Shown piece after piece: positions 46,027-58,378 of a DNA stretch of 64,000 nt. The DNA is taken from NCBI GenBank assembly GCA_020226215.1, contig CM035235.1, positions 1,005,151 to 1,069,150 of the forward strand, in the 5' to 3' direction. The notes beneath the pieces were generated by a model. The model made no database searches. It was not told where the DNA came from and saw only the letters and a list, made by a program, of their open reading frames with translations. The DNA is from Sindora glabra. Taxonomy: Eukaryota; Streptophyta; Magnoliopsida; Fabales; Fabaceae. The position numbers were made by a program, and so were the translations under genes. Position 1 is the stretch's first letter, and every line of letters starts with the position of its first letter.

Positions 46027-49000
46027 TAATAAGTTAAATTAACAAATTATCTAATCATACAAATTATAGCTTTATTTAGCATAAATGAAAAATAAGTTAA
46101 ATAATAACTAATAAGTTAATTAATAATATTTAAGTGAGCTACTAAGTATTAGTTAAAAGCTAATAAGTTTGATTTAGTTAAAAATATATAATGACATAAC
46201 ATATATTTATAGATAAACATACGAAGTACATTTATTCATATTATTTTAAAATTTATATTAATGCAATTAAATTATTCAAAAAATATAATTATTTAAAATT
46301 TAATTAATTATATTTTATAAAATTTCATATTTATTAATTTAATTATTTACTTTATGTTTATTATTTAAAATTTAAAATAAAAATATAATTAATATATTTT
46401 ATAACATCATAAATTCATTTATTTAGCTACTTATTTATTTTATTTTTATAAAATTAATAAATAAAATTATTTATTTATATAATTAGAATATAGAATATCT
46501 ATTAACTAAAAAACGAGACATAAATTAAATTATAAATTATAAGTCACTCTATAAAACTTATCAAATCAAAGATTTTTCTTCAATGAATAAATATAAAATT
46601 TAATTTGTAACTTATTAATTAAATCAATTAATTTCTTTCATTGAACAAACTTTAAATTAAACACTTGCTGTGTTTATGTACTTTAATTTCAATAATATCA
46701 TACCTAATATTGTTGACATTAAAATGTATTGAGTAATTTAGTAGCACAAATATGAATTGAATTCTTTTAAAATACAAAATATATTTTAGAATATAATTAA
46801 AGTACAATATCACAACCTTTGATATAATTCATATAGCATGCTTTAATATAATAAAGAACTCTTTATGTGCATATCCTATTGGTTTAGTAGAAAACATTTG
46901 ATCTTAGGCAAAATTTATTTATCAATAAATAAGAATTTAAATCCTAAATATGACATTTATTATAACGAGAAAAATTTAAGAGTGTTATAATTCCTAAAAT
47001 GATTATTCATCATAATTGGTGATTTACAAAAAAATATATATTACTATTAATTGTATGTATTATTTAGTCATATAAATCAAATCCACCTTAGAATACATAA
47101 AAATAGTAAATAAAACTACTCTAGAATGACACATGGATTATTCAAAAGCATCAACTTTATAAGATTTTAGCTAGGAAAGCAAGTGAAACACACTCTCCTT
47201 CTTAATACTTTAGAACTTCAACTAAGAAGGTAGTGTAGGATTATTTTTGAAAACATAATTTTCTCCGAATTTATCCTTTGACCATTTTAAATTTTAATCT
47301 AGACTTGTAAATAAGTCAAATAACCTACATGATCTAAAAAGCCCGACCCACAAAAATATAATTTGCACTTTTTTATAACTCAAATGTTTATTAAATTTTT
47401 TTCATAACTTAATTAATATTCAAACCAAGTTCAAATCATAATAATAAAAAATAAATCAACTCAACTTAATTTAATTATATAAATTTATTTTTAATAATAT
47501 AATTATATATTATAAAAAATAATTATATTTATTTTTAATGCAAAATATTTTCTTTAATACAACTATATTTTATTTATTTAAATATCCAATTAGTTTTACA
47601 TGTATATTTTTATACAAAAATTTATTTTTATTAAAATAAAAATAATGAAAACTTTCAAATCAAACTTTAAACCATATATAAATTTAATTAAAAATTGGAC
47701 AACATTTTTTTAAAATTAAACATACTAAACACAAGTTTAAACTATTATATTCATATAATTATGCAATAGTAAAACCTAATCCAAAACTTAATGACTCCAT
47801 TCATATATATCTCTACAATCAATTGAATCCCCATTAATTATTGTTATGATAATGAATATTAATAATTCTCTTTGACAAAGACTTCTTTGGTAATGTATTT
47901 ACTCTAACAAGAAAAATGCATTGAATGCATGATTTATATTTTTTCAATTTAAATTCAAACTCAATTATATATACATTAATCAACATAACGTAACTCCTGA
48001 TATCCAATTCACCGTGGCAAGTAATCCAAAGCTCTTTAAAGTTCTTTTGACATGTAACTTTTCTACAATTAATTTTATTTCATATTAATAAATATAACTT
48101 CAATTTATTTATAAATAAATTCTAGTATTTAAAATGCATTAAAAATACATAAAATTCAACCAAAAATAAATTTTAATGATATCAATGTAATTACAATGTT
48201 AAAATAACAATTTCCTTATATAATATATTTTTTAAGTCAAATAAAATAAATTTTCATAAAATCCATACTAAATTAAATATATTTAATAACCCAAAATTAA
48301 AATAAAATAAAATAAAATTTCATTTTACTTAAAATTAAATATCATTTTTAAAAATTATTTAAAAATAAAATAAAATATTAATCTTGACGACGCCAAACAA
48401 AGGTTTAAGATCATTTTTTTCTCATTCCTATACTGATCATTATTGCTCTAAATTATTGAGTTCTCACTCTCTTTCATCTCTAAGCATCAATATTTTATAA
48501 ATTTGCAAGTTCGTATAAGTTTTAATATTAAAATTATTTCTTACATAAAATACTACCATTATTAAAAAGATTATAACCTTGAACAAAAATTGTATATAAT
48601 CATAACTCCATAAACTAAGTTCACTTCTAAAAATTTTTATGTAAAATTACGATGTTAAAAAAAAAAAAAGTTGCAATAAGTAAAATATTTTTATAATAAT
48701 AGGAAATATACATTAGTAAAAAAAATTTATACCTACCAAATACAATTATAATATGTGTTTGGTATATTATAGATTGGTATTATTAATGGAAATATTGCCT
48801 CTGAACATGCATAAATATGTGTAATATTTGCGTTGAGAGAACTCGCAATCTAGGCATGATTAACATTCAGTTAAGAGAGCATGTTCAACGGTTAGTTAAA
48901 ATTGAAAGGAGTCACATCCTATGATTAAGAATTGTGTTGGGGCAAATATGCAAATAAAAGCATATTAGAAAATAAACTGACACTTTAAAATTGTAAACTT

Positions 49001-49064
49001 TTGATTTGTTGATTTAGTCAGGATTTTGGAACCCTAGATTTTTTAAAGGCACCATAGAATGCAC

Positions 49065-49660
49065 CAGCTTTGCTATAAACAAGTATAGCATAATTTGGCA
49101 ATGCATTACCAGACTAAGCAAACAAATTACACCAAAAATAGGGAGCAATTATTTTTGAATTACATTAGCATCGCTGATAACCACAAAGGCATTTAAAGCA
49201 GACACCCTAAATGCACAACCATATGTATCATCCATCAGACCTAATAACAACTCGCACCAACGTGGTCCAACAAAACAATTGAAATATCTTTCCTAAAGAG
49301 GATTCAATGACACAAGATTCACATAATTAATCCTACCATTCATGGTTTCATAGTCTTCTCTGCTTCAATTTCTGACTTGTACGACGACAACCAAATCCTT
49401 TGGCCCTGTGTTTCTCTGTCCTTCCCCAGACTAGCAGCAGATGCAAAATTGAACCACAAAATCAGCAAGAAAACAGGTAGCAAGTTATTTCAGGACAAGA
49501 CAGAATAGAAAAAACATTACCTTCTGTAACTATACCGAATGTCAAAAACAACTCCTTTAGATGCTCAATTGTGGTGTATAATCATGGAAGATGAACCAGA
49601 TTTCATGGTTAGGCCGCTCGAAAGGTCTACACTAGAGAAGGAATGAAATATTTCTAAAAA
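49065..49660 (-). pseudogene. Broken RRM-1 copy in block B
   Basis: This is the block B counterpart of 25800-26640, with intron-3 landmarks (GCATTTAAAGCAGACACCCTAAATGC), exon 3 (about 49338-49440) and exon 2 (about 49522-49585). Indels around the RNP1 codons (GACGACAACCAAATCC on the plus strand) shift the frame, and exons 1 and 4 are missing. It is not functional. Confidence 0.85.
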
Positions 49661-50404
49661 CCTAGGAAATTCTTTGAAAACTCAGAAAATTTTATGTTAT
49701 AATACTTTCGTTCAAAATTAGACATTTTAGTACTTAAACAAAATAACTGATTAACATCAATAAATTATTTATTTGTTAAAAAATATAATATGATAACGAT
49801 AACATCTAAATTTTCAATGCCAAATTAGTATTACCGAAAAAACTTACATGGATTCACAAGTATTATATGACCGAAACATAGCATCCAGGACAAAAAGCAC
49901 AAACCACAAAACCATTTGTCTAATTTAAAGTATAATAAACATTTGCAAACCTGCAAAATTAACACTTGACTACATCATTTACGCCACCGAACATCCTTCA
50001 ACTATATGATGTATCTCCCAAGACCTAAAAAAACACAGGCGACAAGTCAGCCAACGCAAATGTTGAACCTAACTAGACACATAAATAAACAAAACAATAC
50101 ATAGTTTGAACCTTCCATTGCGACAATAAATATGTACTTTAATGAATACCTTCTAAATACTTGAGGGCTCACAGAAAACCTTTGATGAAGACAATTGAAC
50201 CACCATCATAAATGCCTATTCAAATAACGATAATATGATTTCATATCAACTCCAGTTCTTCATACACAGAAGGATCGTAATAGATCCAAATTCTTTCATT
50301 ACAAACCAAAAGACAGAATAAAACCACTAAATTCATCCCTAATCATAACACTAACTGAAGTCTATAGACTTTAAATCGCACCATCAAGCAGACACCGAAG
50401 ATCC

Positions 50405-50855
50405 TCAAGAGCTAGTGAACTTGGTCACAGCCTTAGTACCCCTCAGACACAGCATGCTTAGCCAATTCTCCGGGAAGGACGAGTCTCACCGCTGTTTGGA
50501 ATCTCCCTGGAAGTGATTGTTGGCTTCTTGTTGTAGCGAGCCAACCTTGAGGCCTCCTGAGCAGTTTCTCGAAGATATCGTTTATGAAACTGTTCATGAT
50601 TCCCATGGCTTTGATGGAGATCCCAATGTCTGGATGTACTTGCTTCAGCACCTTGAAGATGTAGATCTTGTAGGTCTCTACACTCTTCTTGCTTCTCTTC
50701 TTCTTCTTGTCGCCGGCGGCAGCACCACCCTCCTTCGGAAGCTTCTTTCCGGCCTTTGGCTTCTTTTCGGCCGGCGGAGCCTTCTCCGCCACCGTTGATT
50801 TCTTCTCTTCAGCGGGCTTCTTCTCAGCGGGCTTCTTCTCGGCCTTAGGTGCCAT
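50405..50855 (-). pseudogene. H2B: Histone H2B copy in block B, frameshifted
   Basis: The copy is nearly identical to H2B at 27402-27851 through the tail and first helices (MAPKAEKKPAEKKP, VETYKIYIFKVLKQVHPDIG, IMNSFINDIFEKL). It carries three single-base indels: one lost near 50565 (GAGAAACTGCTCAGG for GAGAAGCTTGCTCAGG), one gained near 50500 (GAGATTCCAA for GAGATCCAA) and one gained near 50441 (GAGGGGTACTAAG for GAGGGCACTAAG). The first two scramble about 25 residues of the fold; the third puts a stop after SEGY, removing the ubiquitination-site helix. As written it would give a defective 140-aa product. All three changes are single-base, two of them next to short runs, so sequencing or assembly error must be considered. 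Confidence 0.88.
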
Positions 50856-51000
50856 CAGGAACTTTCAATTAACAGATCGGAAGGATAGGTTTTGAGAGAA
50901 GAGGGGTTGAACTCTAGAGGAATTGGTTGTGTTTCAGGTGGGACTTGAATTGATTTATATAGTAGAGGATATCGGCAATCTATTCGTTGCTGCATTTTCA

Positions 51001-51018
51001 CGGCGATCGTTGACGTGG
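51001..51018 (-). promoter_or_regulatory. Type III histone element, proximal, of the block B H2B
   Basis: The minus strand reads CCACGTCAACGATCGCCG: the first 14 positions fit the plant type III consensus exactly and the octamer end is altered. It lies about 150 bases before the ATG, after a TATA box at 50951-50962. Confidence 0.7.
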
Positions 51019-51097
51019 ACTAATATCGTTCCGTTGCATTGTTTATTACATCAACAGGTCGATCAACGGTCGTGATATTTTATTGACGCTATAGGGA

Positions 51098-51115
51098 TGC
51101 GGATCGATGACGTGG
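51098..51115 (-). promoter_or_regulatory. Type III histone element, distal, of the block B H2B, near perfect
   Basis: The minus strand reads CCACGTCATCGATCCGCA, matching CCACGTCANCGATCCGCG at every position except the last. The corresponding block A site (28106-28124) has several changes. An E2F-like ATTGGCGC is conserved at 51173-51180. Confidence 0.75.
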
Positions 51116-51855
51116 AATTGGATGGATATTTGGCTCCTAACTGTGTAAATTTGACGGTTTGGTTTGCCGAGCGCGCCAATTCCACGTTGGATATGGCGCC
51201 GTTTGTTTAGCACCAAAATCAGAACGAAGCAAAGGCGCTTTTTCGACAAAATCTCTCATGTTTTATTTATTAATCAAATCAAATTTTAATTAAAAAATAA
51301 AGATAGATGCATTTATACCCATGACAACGAGTGAATCTTACACATATAAAATTCAAATCAATTATGAATTTTAAGTCAGATTACTGTAAAATTTCTTTTT
51401 TTTTACTTAATTTGTTATCAAATTTTAAATATTTAATTAATTTTATTTAATTTTGCTTTTTAATTAAATACATTCCGATACTTTTCTGTTAAATTATGAT
51501 AGCATCCATTACTTTGTATATACAGGTTAACGATTTTTAATCGAGAGTTTAATGAATCATAATTGAAAATAAAAGTTTTTATAATATATCATGTAACTTA
51601 ATATCATAATTACAAAAGTTCTACACAAAGTTTAGCTCTAACTTTCTTATAATAATTACAATCCTCATATCTAACAATATAAAATTTCCACAATAAATTC
51701 ATCAAATTCAATATGAAGTGAAAACAATATTTTAAGATCCAGTGTCAACTAAGCTCATTTAGATGGAATGAAATATGTTAGACCTCAAAATTTAGTTCCA
51801 AAATGAAATTAACCTATTATTTGATGGAGTCAAAATAGAATTAAAATACTTTAAA

Positions 51856-53338
51856 AAAAGATAATCTTTTGAATCGATTGCTGATGTCATGACCCTTTTG
51901 AGTCACGACTAACATAAAATCTAATAATTTAATTTCCACCCTATGCTAACCTTGTTTTAGCAAATATGCGTGTTACTATTAATTATGATATTTTATGTAA
52001 TAAGGGACAAAATATGCTTATACACCTTGATCTATCTCATGTTTTCAAGTTAAGGAAGTTAAGTTTGCTTACATAATTTAGTGCATTGAAACCAAGCTAA
52101 CATAAGTGACCCTAATTTATAAAAATACTACTGTTCCTTTTTTTTTTTATCTACACATTACAAAAATTAAAAAAAATACATCTATTTACATTCAAAATAA
52201 CTATTTACTGCTTTACCTAGCAAGAATCCTAAAGCAACTACTTTTGTTATTGAGGTGGTGGAGGTATTGTTATAGAAGCATTTACAAAATTAAACACTAA
52301 AAAAAGGTGAGAATGAGACTCAATAAGCAACCAAGTTACTCAAAACTAGATAAAAAAAGAATAAATAATATTTTTACCATCCAAGTTACCCTTTTTTACT
52401 TAAAGTTATAATTGTATACAATATTTTGAATAACTAATAATATTCTCATCACTTTACACTAATTATAATAGTAATAATAAAAAATGGCAAAAAAATAACT
52501 AAATTTCATTTGTTTTGTCGAAAAATATTTTCTGTAGGAAAATATTATTTGTATATGAATTAATGAAAGGATGATATATCATTTACATTGATGACTAAAA
52601 AAAATATATTTAAAAATTTGAAAATGGTAGAAAGCAAATTCCTTTTTGAAATAAAGAAAGTTACTTTTCCCAAACTTTTTACATTTAACATTAAATAAGT
52701 AAAATATTTTTCTTCATGTTATCATTTTTATAACTATATTTTATAAAAAGTACTTTTTGATGAAATAAATGGAGTCCAAATCTCTTTTTGACTTTCAATT
52801 AACCTTATCATTTCATAAATTTAATCTTATTAATCCAGGATCTACCTTATTCTTTTATAAACGTTTACTAAATCTAGGCTTTATATCACAATTCTATAAT
52901 TTCACCTCCTTTATCATAATTTTCAGCACAATAACACCTTATACTAGGATTTTGAAATTGATAACCAAATATAAATATATTTATATACCAAAGAAATTAT
53001 CATATGAGTAATTTATGAACATAATATCATAAAATTCCATGAAATATACAAAATTGTGAAAAATAGGATAATAGTTAACTTTATAATCAATTAAAGGATC
53101 CAAAGCAAAATTTAGCATCTATAGTTGATTATATACATCCAAAAAGTAACTCTGGAGACCACATTTAATTGTATAGTCAATTATAAACTTTCAGAGAGTA
53201 AGCCTTTTAGTTATAGTCAACTATAAGCCCTCTAAAAGTAACATTCAGGGTTATAATCTACTATGACTTCAATTTTGTAATTTTTTTTGCATTTTTACTA
53301 TTTATTCAACCATATATCATTAAATTATCATCATATTA
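51856..53338. other. A+T-rich intergenic with a cluster of TAGTYRACTA palindromes
   Basis: I see no supported gene. Between 53110 and 53275 the words ATAGTTGATTATA, ATAGTCAATTATA, ATAGTCAACTATA and ATAATCTACTATG follow each other at 40-60 base spacing. A similar cluster is at 58640-58870. Open frames at 52106-52300 and 52769-53011 are low-complexity and not supported. Confidence 0.45.
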
Positions 53339-53652
53339 AAGGTGCTTAACAAGCTTAGGAGACTAGATCGAGTCGAAGCCTGCATAAGCCTAATTCACCA
53401 AAGCCTGTACATTAAGTAGGCTCATTTTAATTGGTTTGGTAAATACTGTAAGCTCACATATTGGCCTATTTTACTTTAAAAAGGTAGTTCACTCATAGAT
53501 TGACTTATAATTCATGCAGATTTGGTTCATGTAGACTCAATCTATTTAGACCCATTTTTTATGAACTTATCTTTAATAAGTCTTATTTGTAAAAAATTTG
53601 CATACCAGTCCGCCAAACCTATAAGACTAAGGCCTATTAAGCACCCCTAGAT
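53339..53652. mobile_element. hAT-like MITE of about 310 bp
   Basis: The left end AAAGGTGCTTAACAAGCTTAGG and the inverted right end CTAGGGGTGCTTAATAGGCC form imperfect terminal inverted repeats. These termini are common in plant hAT-type MITEs. The interior includes GCCTGCATAAGCCTAATTC and AGGCTCATTTTAATTGG. The target duplication is not clear. Confidence 0.6.
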
Positions 53653-54279
53653 CTTATACATCCTTAAACCTAAAAAAACATTTAATAACAAACATGCACA
53701 TCAATATTGAAGCTAAACTTAACAAGGAGAACACTATGTAACTAAGAAATTACAACAATTATTATGAAAAATCATTAATACATAAAACCTGGTTTCATAA
53801 ACTTAAAATTAAATCATGCAAAATAAAACTAATTTAAGTAAATTATTTACTTACTAGGTATGGAAGAGATAATTGAAGGTTAGATTGATAACTACCTTGT
53901 CTGAATTATTCTAAATTCAAAAAGTTAATCCTTTTGACCTACAATCCACCTTCTTCTCGTCCCACATAAAAATTTATAAAATAGTTATCTAAAGTTTTAA
54001 ATTAAAAAAATTTACCTTAGTTTGACTAAGAATCGTAAATGACTACTTGAAATTGATTGTTTGATTTTATTGAATTCAGGAAGAGAAACAAGTTAAAGAG
54101 AAAAGAGTAAAGGAGAAGTTAATGATGATCGATAACAAATGAATGAAGTTTTTTTATTTGCCTGTTTCCTTATGATTTTACCTCATATCCTATCACAATA
54201 AGCCTATTATTTCCTATGAAACTTTCACTTTAAAATAAATTATGATAATCATTTCCTATACAAAAATATTTTAATTTCT
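53653..54279. other. Intergenic, no supported feature
   Basis: A+T-rich sequence between the MITE and the LINE. It may include the degraded 5' part of the LINE (endonuclease), but I cannot recognise it. Confidence 0.4.
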
Positions 54280-57060
54280 CAAAGGATGCAACAGTTAGCT
54301 AATATGATTATTTCTTATCTTCAATTTTCTAAATCTCAAATTTTAAAGCTTAGTGGTTTTATTACCTATAAGGAAGCAAAGAATGCTATGTTTTCTATTG
54401 GTGGAATAAAGGCCTCAGGTGATGATGGTTTTTCAATAATTTTCTATCATAAAAATTAACATATTATTGGTGAAGAACTTTTCAAATTTGGATAAGCTTG
54501 AGTTCTAAAATTTCTACTTCCGCAATTAGTCTCTCCTTTCCAAGCTAGTTTTATGCTAGATAAATGTATCCAAAACAATATTATTATAGCCTAGGGAATA
54601 ATTTATTCAATGTGAAAGATGAGGAAGAGAAATAACTTTTTTGCAATCAAAGTTGAACTTGAAAAATCATGTGATCAATTGAATTAAAATTTTATTAATA
54701 TATTTTGAATTAAATATGTATGGATGATAATATTTCAAATTTCATTATAAGATGCCTTACTTCTACCTCTTCTGATATTTTATGGAATGGCTTAAAAATG
54801 AAGGATTTTGATTTAACAAAAAGTTCAAGATAGGGCAATCCCTTATCCTTTTACTTTTTGATCTTGTATATTGATAAATTATCTTATATTATTTGTAATA
54901 TTGTCAATTGTAATTAATGGAGCCCTATGATAGCAGGTCCAAATATTTCCTATATAATGTTTACTAATGTTCTGTTATTATTTGGTGAAAGTTGAGGCTA
55001 ATTTTCACCAAATTAAAGTAATTTTGTCTTATTGGGAAACTTTTGCTAGAAAATTAATTAGGCCAAAATATCTATATTTTTTTTCTAGAAATATAAAGTG
55101 AGAGGTATACGATGTCTTTGTCAACAAATGTGGTTTCTCTATTTCTTCTAACTTAGAAATGTATCTTAAGGTTTCTTTCTTATACAAGCATGTTACATGT
55201 AATACATACTCACATTTAGTGAAAAAGCTTTATGATAAGTCTATTGGCTGGAAAACAAAATATCCATTAATACCTAAAAGAGTTATTTTAGCTCAATTTA
55301 TTTTATAAGTTATTCATACTTATTCAATGTAAACTATATCTATTGCTAATGTCACTCAAAATGATATAGAATGACTTAAGCAAGCTTTTATATGAAACAT
55401 GATTTCATTAAAAGAAAATCGCATACTGTATCTTGAAAAGTTTTGCATAAGCTGAAGTTATAGAAGGATTTTCAAAACCTTAAAATAATGAATAATGCAT
55501 GTTTAGTAAAAATGGCATGGAAACTAGTAAAAGGAATTCAAAGTTATAGGCTAATGTTTTAAAGGGAAAGATTAAAGAGAGTAATAATTAGGTTGTAGTA
55601 AAACAATCCAACTTTTATTTATAGAAAAGTTTAGGTAAAGTCCGGTCATCTATCCTAGAAAAGTGTATGGAACTTTTACAAAATAGGAGTTTAACATTTT
55701 TCTTAAATGACTAGAAGATAGTTTGTTATTGTTTATATGATAAGATCATTAACCCAATACCATATTCTTTGATAAATGTAAAGGTGAATGAGTTTATTAC
55801 AAGATATGGTAATGGAAGCTTTGAAAGCTGCATCAGTGATTACCAAGAGAAATCTTTTTAAAATTGGCTATAATTTTGGTACCTAACCAAATTATAAGGG
55901 AAAATATTTTGGTACGGAAAACTAATGCTAATAGATATTACCCTATCAAATCGATGTATTTTACCTAGTGTGATGCAAATGATGTCAATCCAAAAGCTAT
56001 ATAAAGGAAGATTTGGTCATCGGCAAGGTTTGATCGAATTTGCATGTTCTTTTGTAATGTTGTCAAAATGGGTTAGTGTTTAGGCAAGAAGAAGGATGTG
56101 TAATGAGTTGTGTAGTCTGTGTTATACATATAAAAAGGACTTAATGGATGTAGTTTGGGACTATATTTATACAAGAAACATTAAACAGTTTTTCTTTCTT
56201 CCTAAATGTCATTCTTTACTTTTTAAATTAAAGGGAAAATAATGGTTTTTTCACAAACTTTAATGGTAAATTAGGCAAGCAACAGGATATGGGTAGTCTA
56301 TCTTATAAGGTGTTATGGCTTGGTGGATTTAGCATAAAGAAACTAAAACATTTTTGTTGATAACCTCTAACATCTAAGGGATCCAATTCAATCCATTCTA
56401 GTTTATGCTAAGCAAATATTAGTTAATTAGGTTTTAGGAAAAATGCTATCAAGCAGCCTATGAAAGCCAACATACAAATTAAATGGTATCCTTATACTAA
56501 AAGGTAGATTAAAATTAATGTAGATAGTGCATTTAAACTTAAACCTAGGATTAGCAAGATATCAAGGTCTTCTTAGGGATAATAGTAATAAATGGGTTAA
56601 TTATTTTATAGGAACTTAAGAATCTACTCCTTTTTTGCAACTGAATTGCAAGAAATTCTTCATGGATTAAATTTGGCTTAGTAGATAGGTTATAAATAAA
56701 TTATGTTATAGTTTAATTCTAAACAACTGGTTAATATTCTCATGGAGATTAGATGTTTAGAAAGTCTCAATGAAATATAGTTATCTCATATATAAGTGCA
56801 AATATCTTATAAATTTGGAATGGAAGGTTTTGATCACTTACATTTATAAGGAAGGGAATAGATGTGATGACAGGTTTTACATTTTTAATTTGTAATATGA
56901 GCTAGGATTGTAGATTTTATAAAAGCCTCTTACAAGATTGAATACTTTATTGCTTGGTGATACTCTTATGGTTTCTACCCTGCTGGTAGTTAATTTGTAA
57001 TTTTTTTTCTCTAAGTTTTGACTCTATTTATTTACTAAAACAAATGAAATTAATCTCTTA
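54280..57060 (+). mobile_element. Decayed L1-type LINE: reverse transcriptase and RNase H
   Basis: Plus-strand pieces of an L1 ORF2 are readable across frames. The reverse transcriptase shows NAMFSIGGIKASGDDGFS and IIFYH (about 54390-54455), SPFQASFMLDKCIQNNIIIA (about 54535-54595), NNFFAIKVELEKSCDQLN (about 54630-54685), and SLRQGNPLSP-like sequence followed by FDLVYIDKLSYII near 54820-54890. Further on come a zinc-binding-like region and a plant-type RNase H (KWYPYTKR, KINVDSAFKLNPR, then ELQEILHGLNLA and YKEGNRCDD, about 56480-56870). The YADD region and the N-terminal endonuclease are not recognisable. Stops and frameshifts are frequent; no intact frame remains. The 3' end near 57.0 kb has no long poly(A). 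Confidence 0.88.
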
Positions 57061-57497
57061 AATTTTTAACACTTTATATTTAACCCTACTAAAGTTTTAA
57101 TTAAAATAGAAGATTTATCTTTAATTTTAGTCTAAATAGGAATTTATTTATTTTAAATTATTTTGTTAATTTTATTTATACTTTTAACTTGACACTTCCA
57201 GTTAGAACATATAATTAACCATCTCAAATTATAAAAAAAAACTTGTTAAAATTTTTTTAAAATATAAATTAAAAATTATAAAAGTTGTATTCAATAATTT
57301 ATAACTAACTTTCAAGTTTTATTAAATTTTTCACATACAAAAAGGTAAAGCCTTCATTACAATAAGAATCTTAATAGTTTTTTTTTTAATTCAAAGGAAG
57401 TTGAGCTATTAACATGGAAGGAATGAACCCTAATGTGAAAACTTTAGAATTTTAGTTAATTAAAGTCAAGAGACAAAAAATCAGACCTTCAAAAGGG
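57061..57497. other. A+T-rich spacer
   Basis: No gene or element is recognised between the LINE and the next MITE. Confidence 0.45.
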
Positions 57498-58378
57498 GTG
57501 TTTGACAAATAGCTTCTTGGATAATTTTTAGCTGGTTTAATCAAATTAACTAGTTGACCGGCTAAAAACTATCAATAAGCTATTTCAAACAGTTGTTTCT
57601 TCTCAAATAGCTAATTTTAAAAGCATTAGAGTAAGCAACATTTTCAATTAGTTGCTGAATAAATTATATACAAAAATATTGAATTACCCTCAACTAATTT
57701 TAGTATTTCCCTGTCTACCTTTAACTACTTTCTATACATCCACTGTCTATAATTGTTCCTTTACTTCTTTATCTCTGTACCAATCTTCAAACCCAAGTCT
57801 GCAGTGGTTAAGAAGTTAGCCACTTAGACAGAGTGAAGACTGGCAATTCCTATGCTTTGACTATAAAAGAAGTCGAAAGGCATTACTTTTTTTTTAAAAA
57901 AATCTTCCTTTTTTTTTAAAAATGGGACATGCAATTTAAGAAAATATAAAATGTTAAAATTATAATATTTATTTTTATATAAAAATTAAATAAATATAAA
58001 TATTAATTTCTTATTAGTAAATTTATTAATTATAAAATTTATATTAATTTAATTTTAAAGAAGTATTTAATTTATAATAAATTATAATAATATATTATAT
58101 ATAAAAATTTAATTTACTAAATAATATATTAAATTAAAATAATTAAAATATCATTAAAATAAAAAAATATTTAAATAATTTATAAAATATATTCATACCT
58201 TTATATGTCATTTTACACATAAATAGTTAATTATAAATAGCTAATTTTACTAAATATTCTTATTTAAGTAGTTAATACAATCAACTAGTTAAATCAGCTG
58301 ATATAATCAATTATCAGTTAACAGCTAATTGAATCAATTAATTGCTATAGTTATCAGCTAATTGTCAAATAAGGCTAA
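57498..58378 (+). mobile_element. MITE of about 0.9 kb, hAT-like, copy 2 (partner 13378-14313)
   Basis: The left end GGGGTGTTTGACAAATAGCT and the inverted right end GCCTTATTTGACAATTAGCT form terminal inverted repeats. The interior is rich in AGCTAATT and AACTAGTT words. It lies in opposite orientation to the copy at 13.4 kb. The termini are of the plant hAT-like type. It is non-coding. Confidence 0.7.

Larger units (their letters stand above)
42745..49060. other. About 6.3 kb of extra sequence inside block B
   Basis: Block A is continuous where this lies: CTTCTTACTGCTCAACTTC and then GCTAGAAACAAGTATAGC at about 25750-25820. In block B the left part ends near 42745 and the right part resumes near 49060 (GCTATAAACAAGTATAGC). 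The stretch holds an ACCACT-rich minisatellite, a dispersed element, a Mutator-type MITE, a possible further MITE at about 46.07-46.65 kb, and A+T-rich filler (46.7-49.06 kb) without genes. Whether it entered as one insertion or was lost from block A is not clear. Confidence 0.65.
39960..51855. repeat. Segmental duplication, block B (partner 22745-28925)
   Basis: This is the same order and orientation as block A, with all three gene copies broken. Matching stretches are about 39960-40470, 41290-42745 and 49060-51855. Block B carries extra sequence at about 40.47-41.29 kb, a 395-bp insertion at 42092-42486, and about 6.3 kb at 42.75-49.06 kb. Many indels in the gene copies show that block B has been free of constraint. 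Confidence 0.9.

Noticed and set aside
50517..50798. 93-codon plus-strand frame in block B
   Set aside because: It is antisense to the H2B pseudogene and arises from its composition.
52769..53011. 80-codon frame, Phe/Ile/Lys-rich
   Set aside because: Composition artefact with no domain or conservation inside the window.
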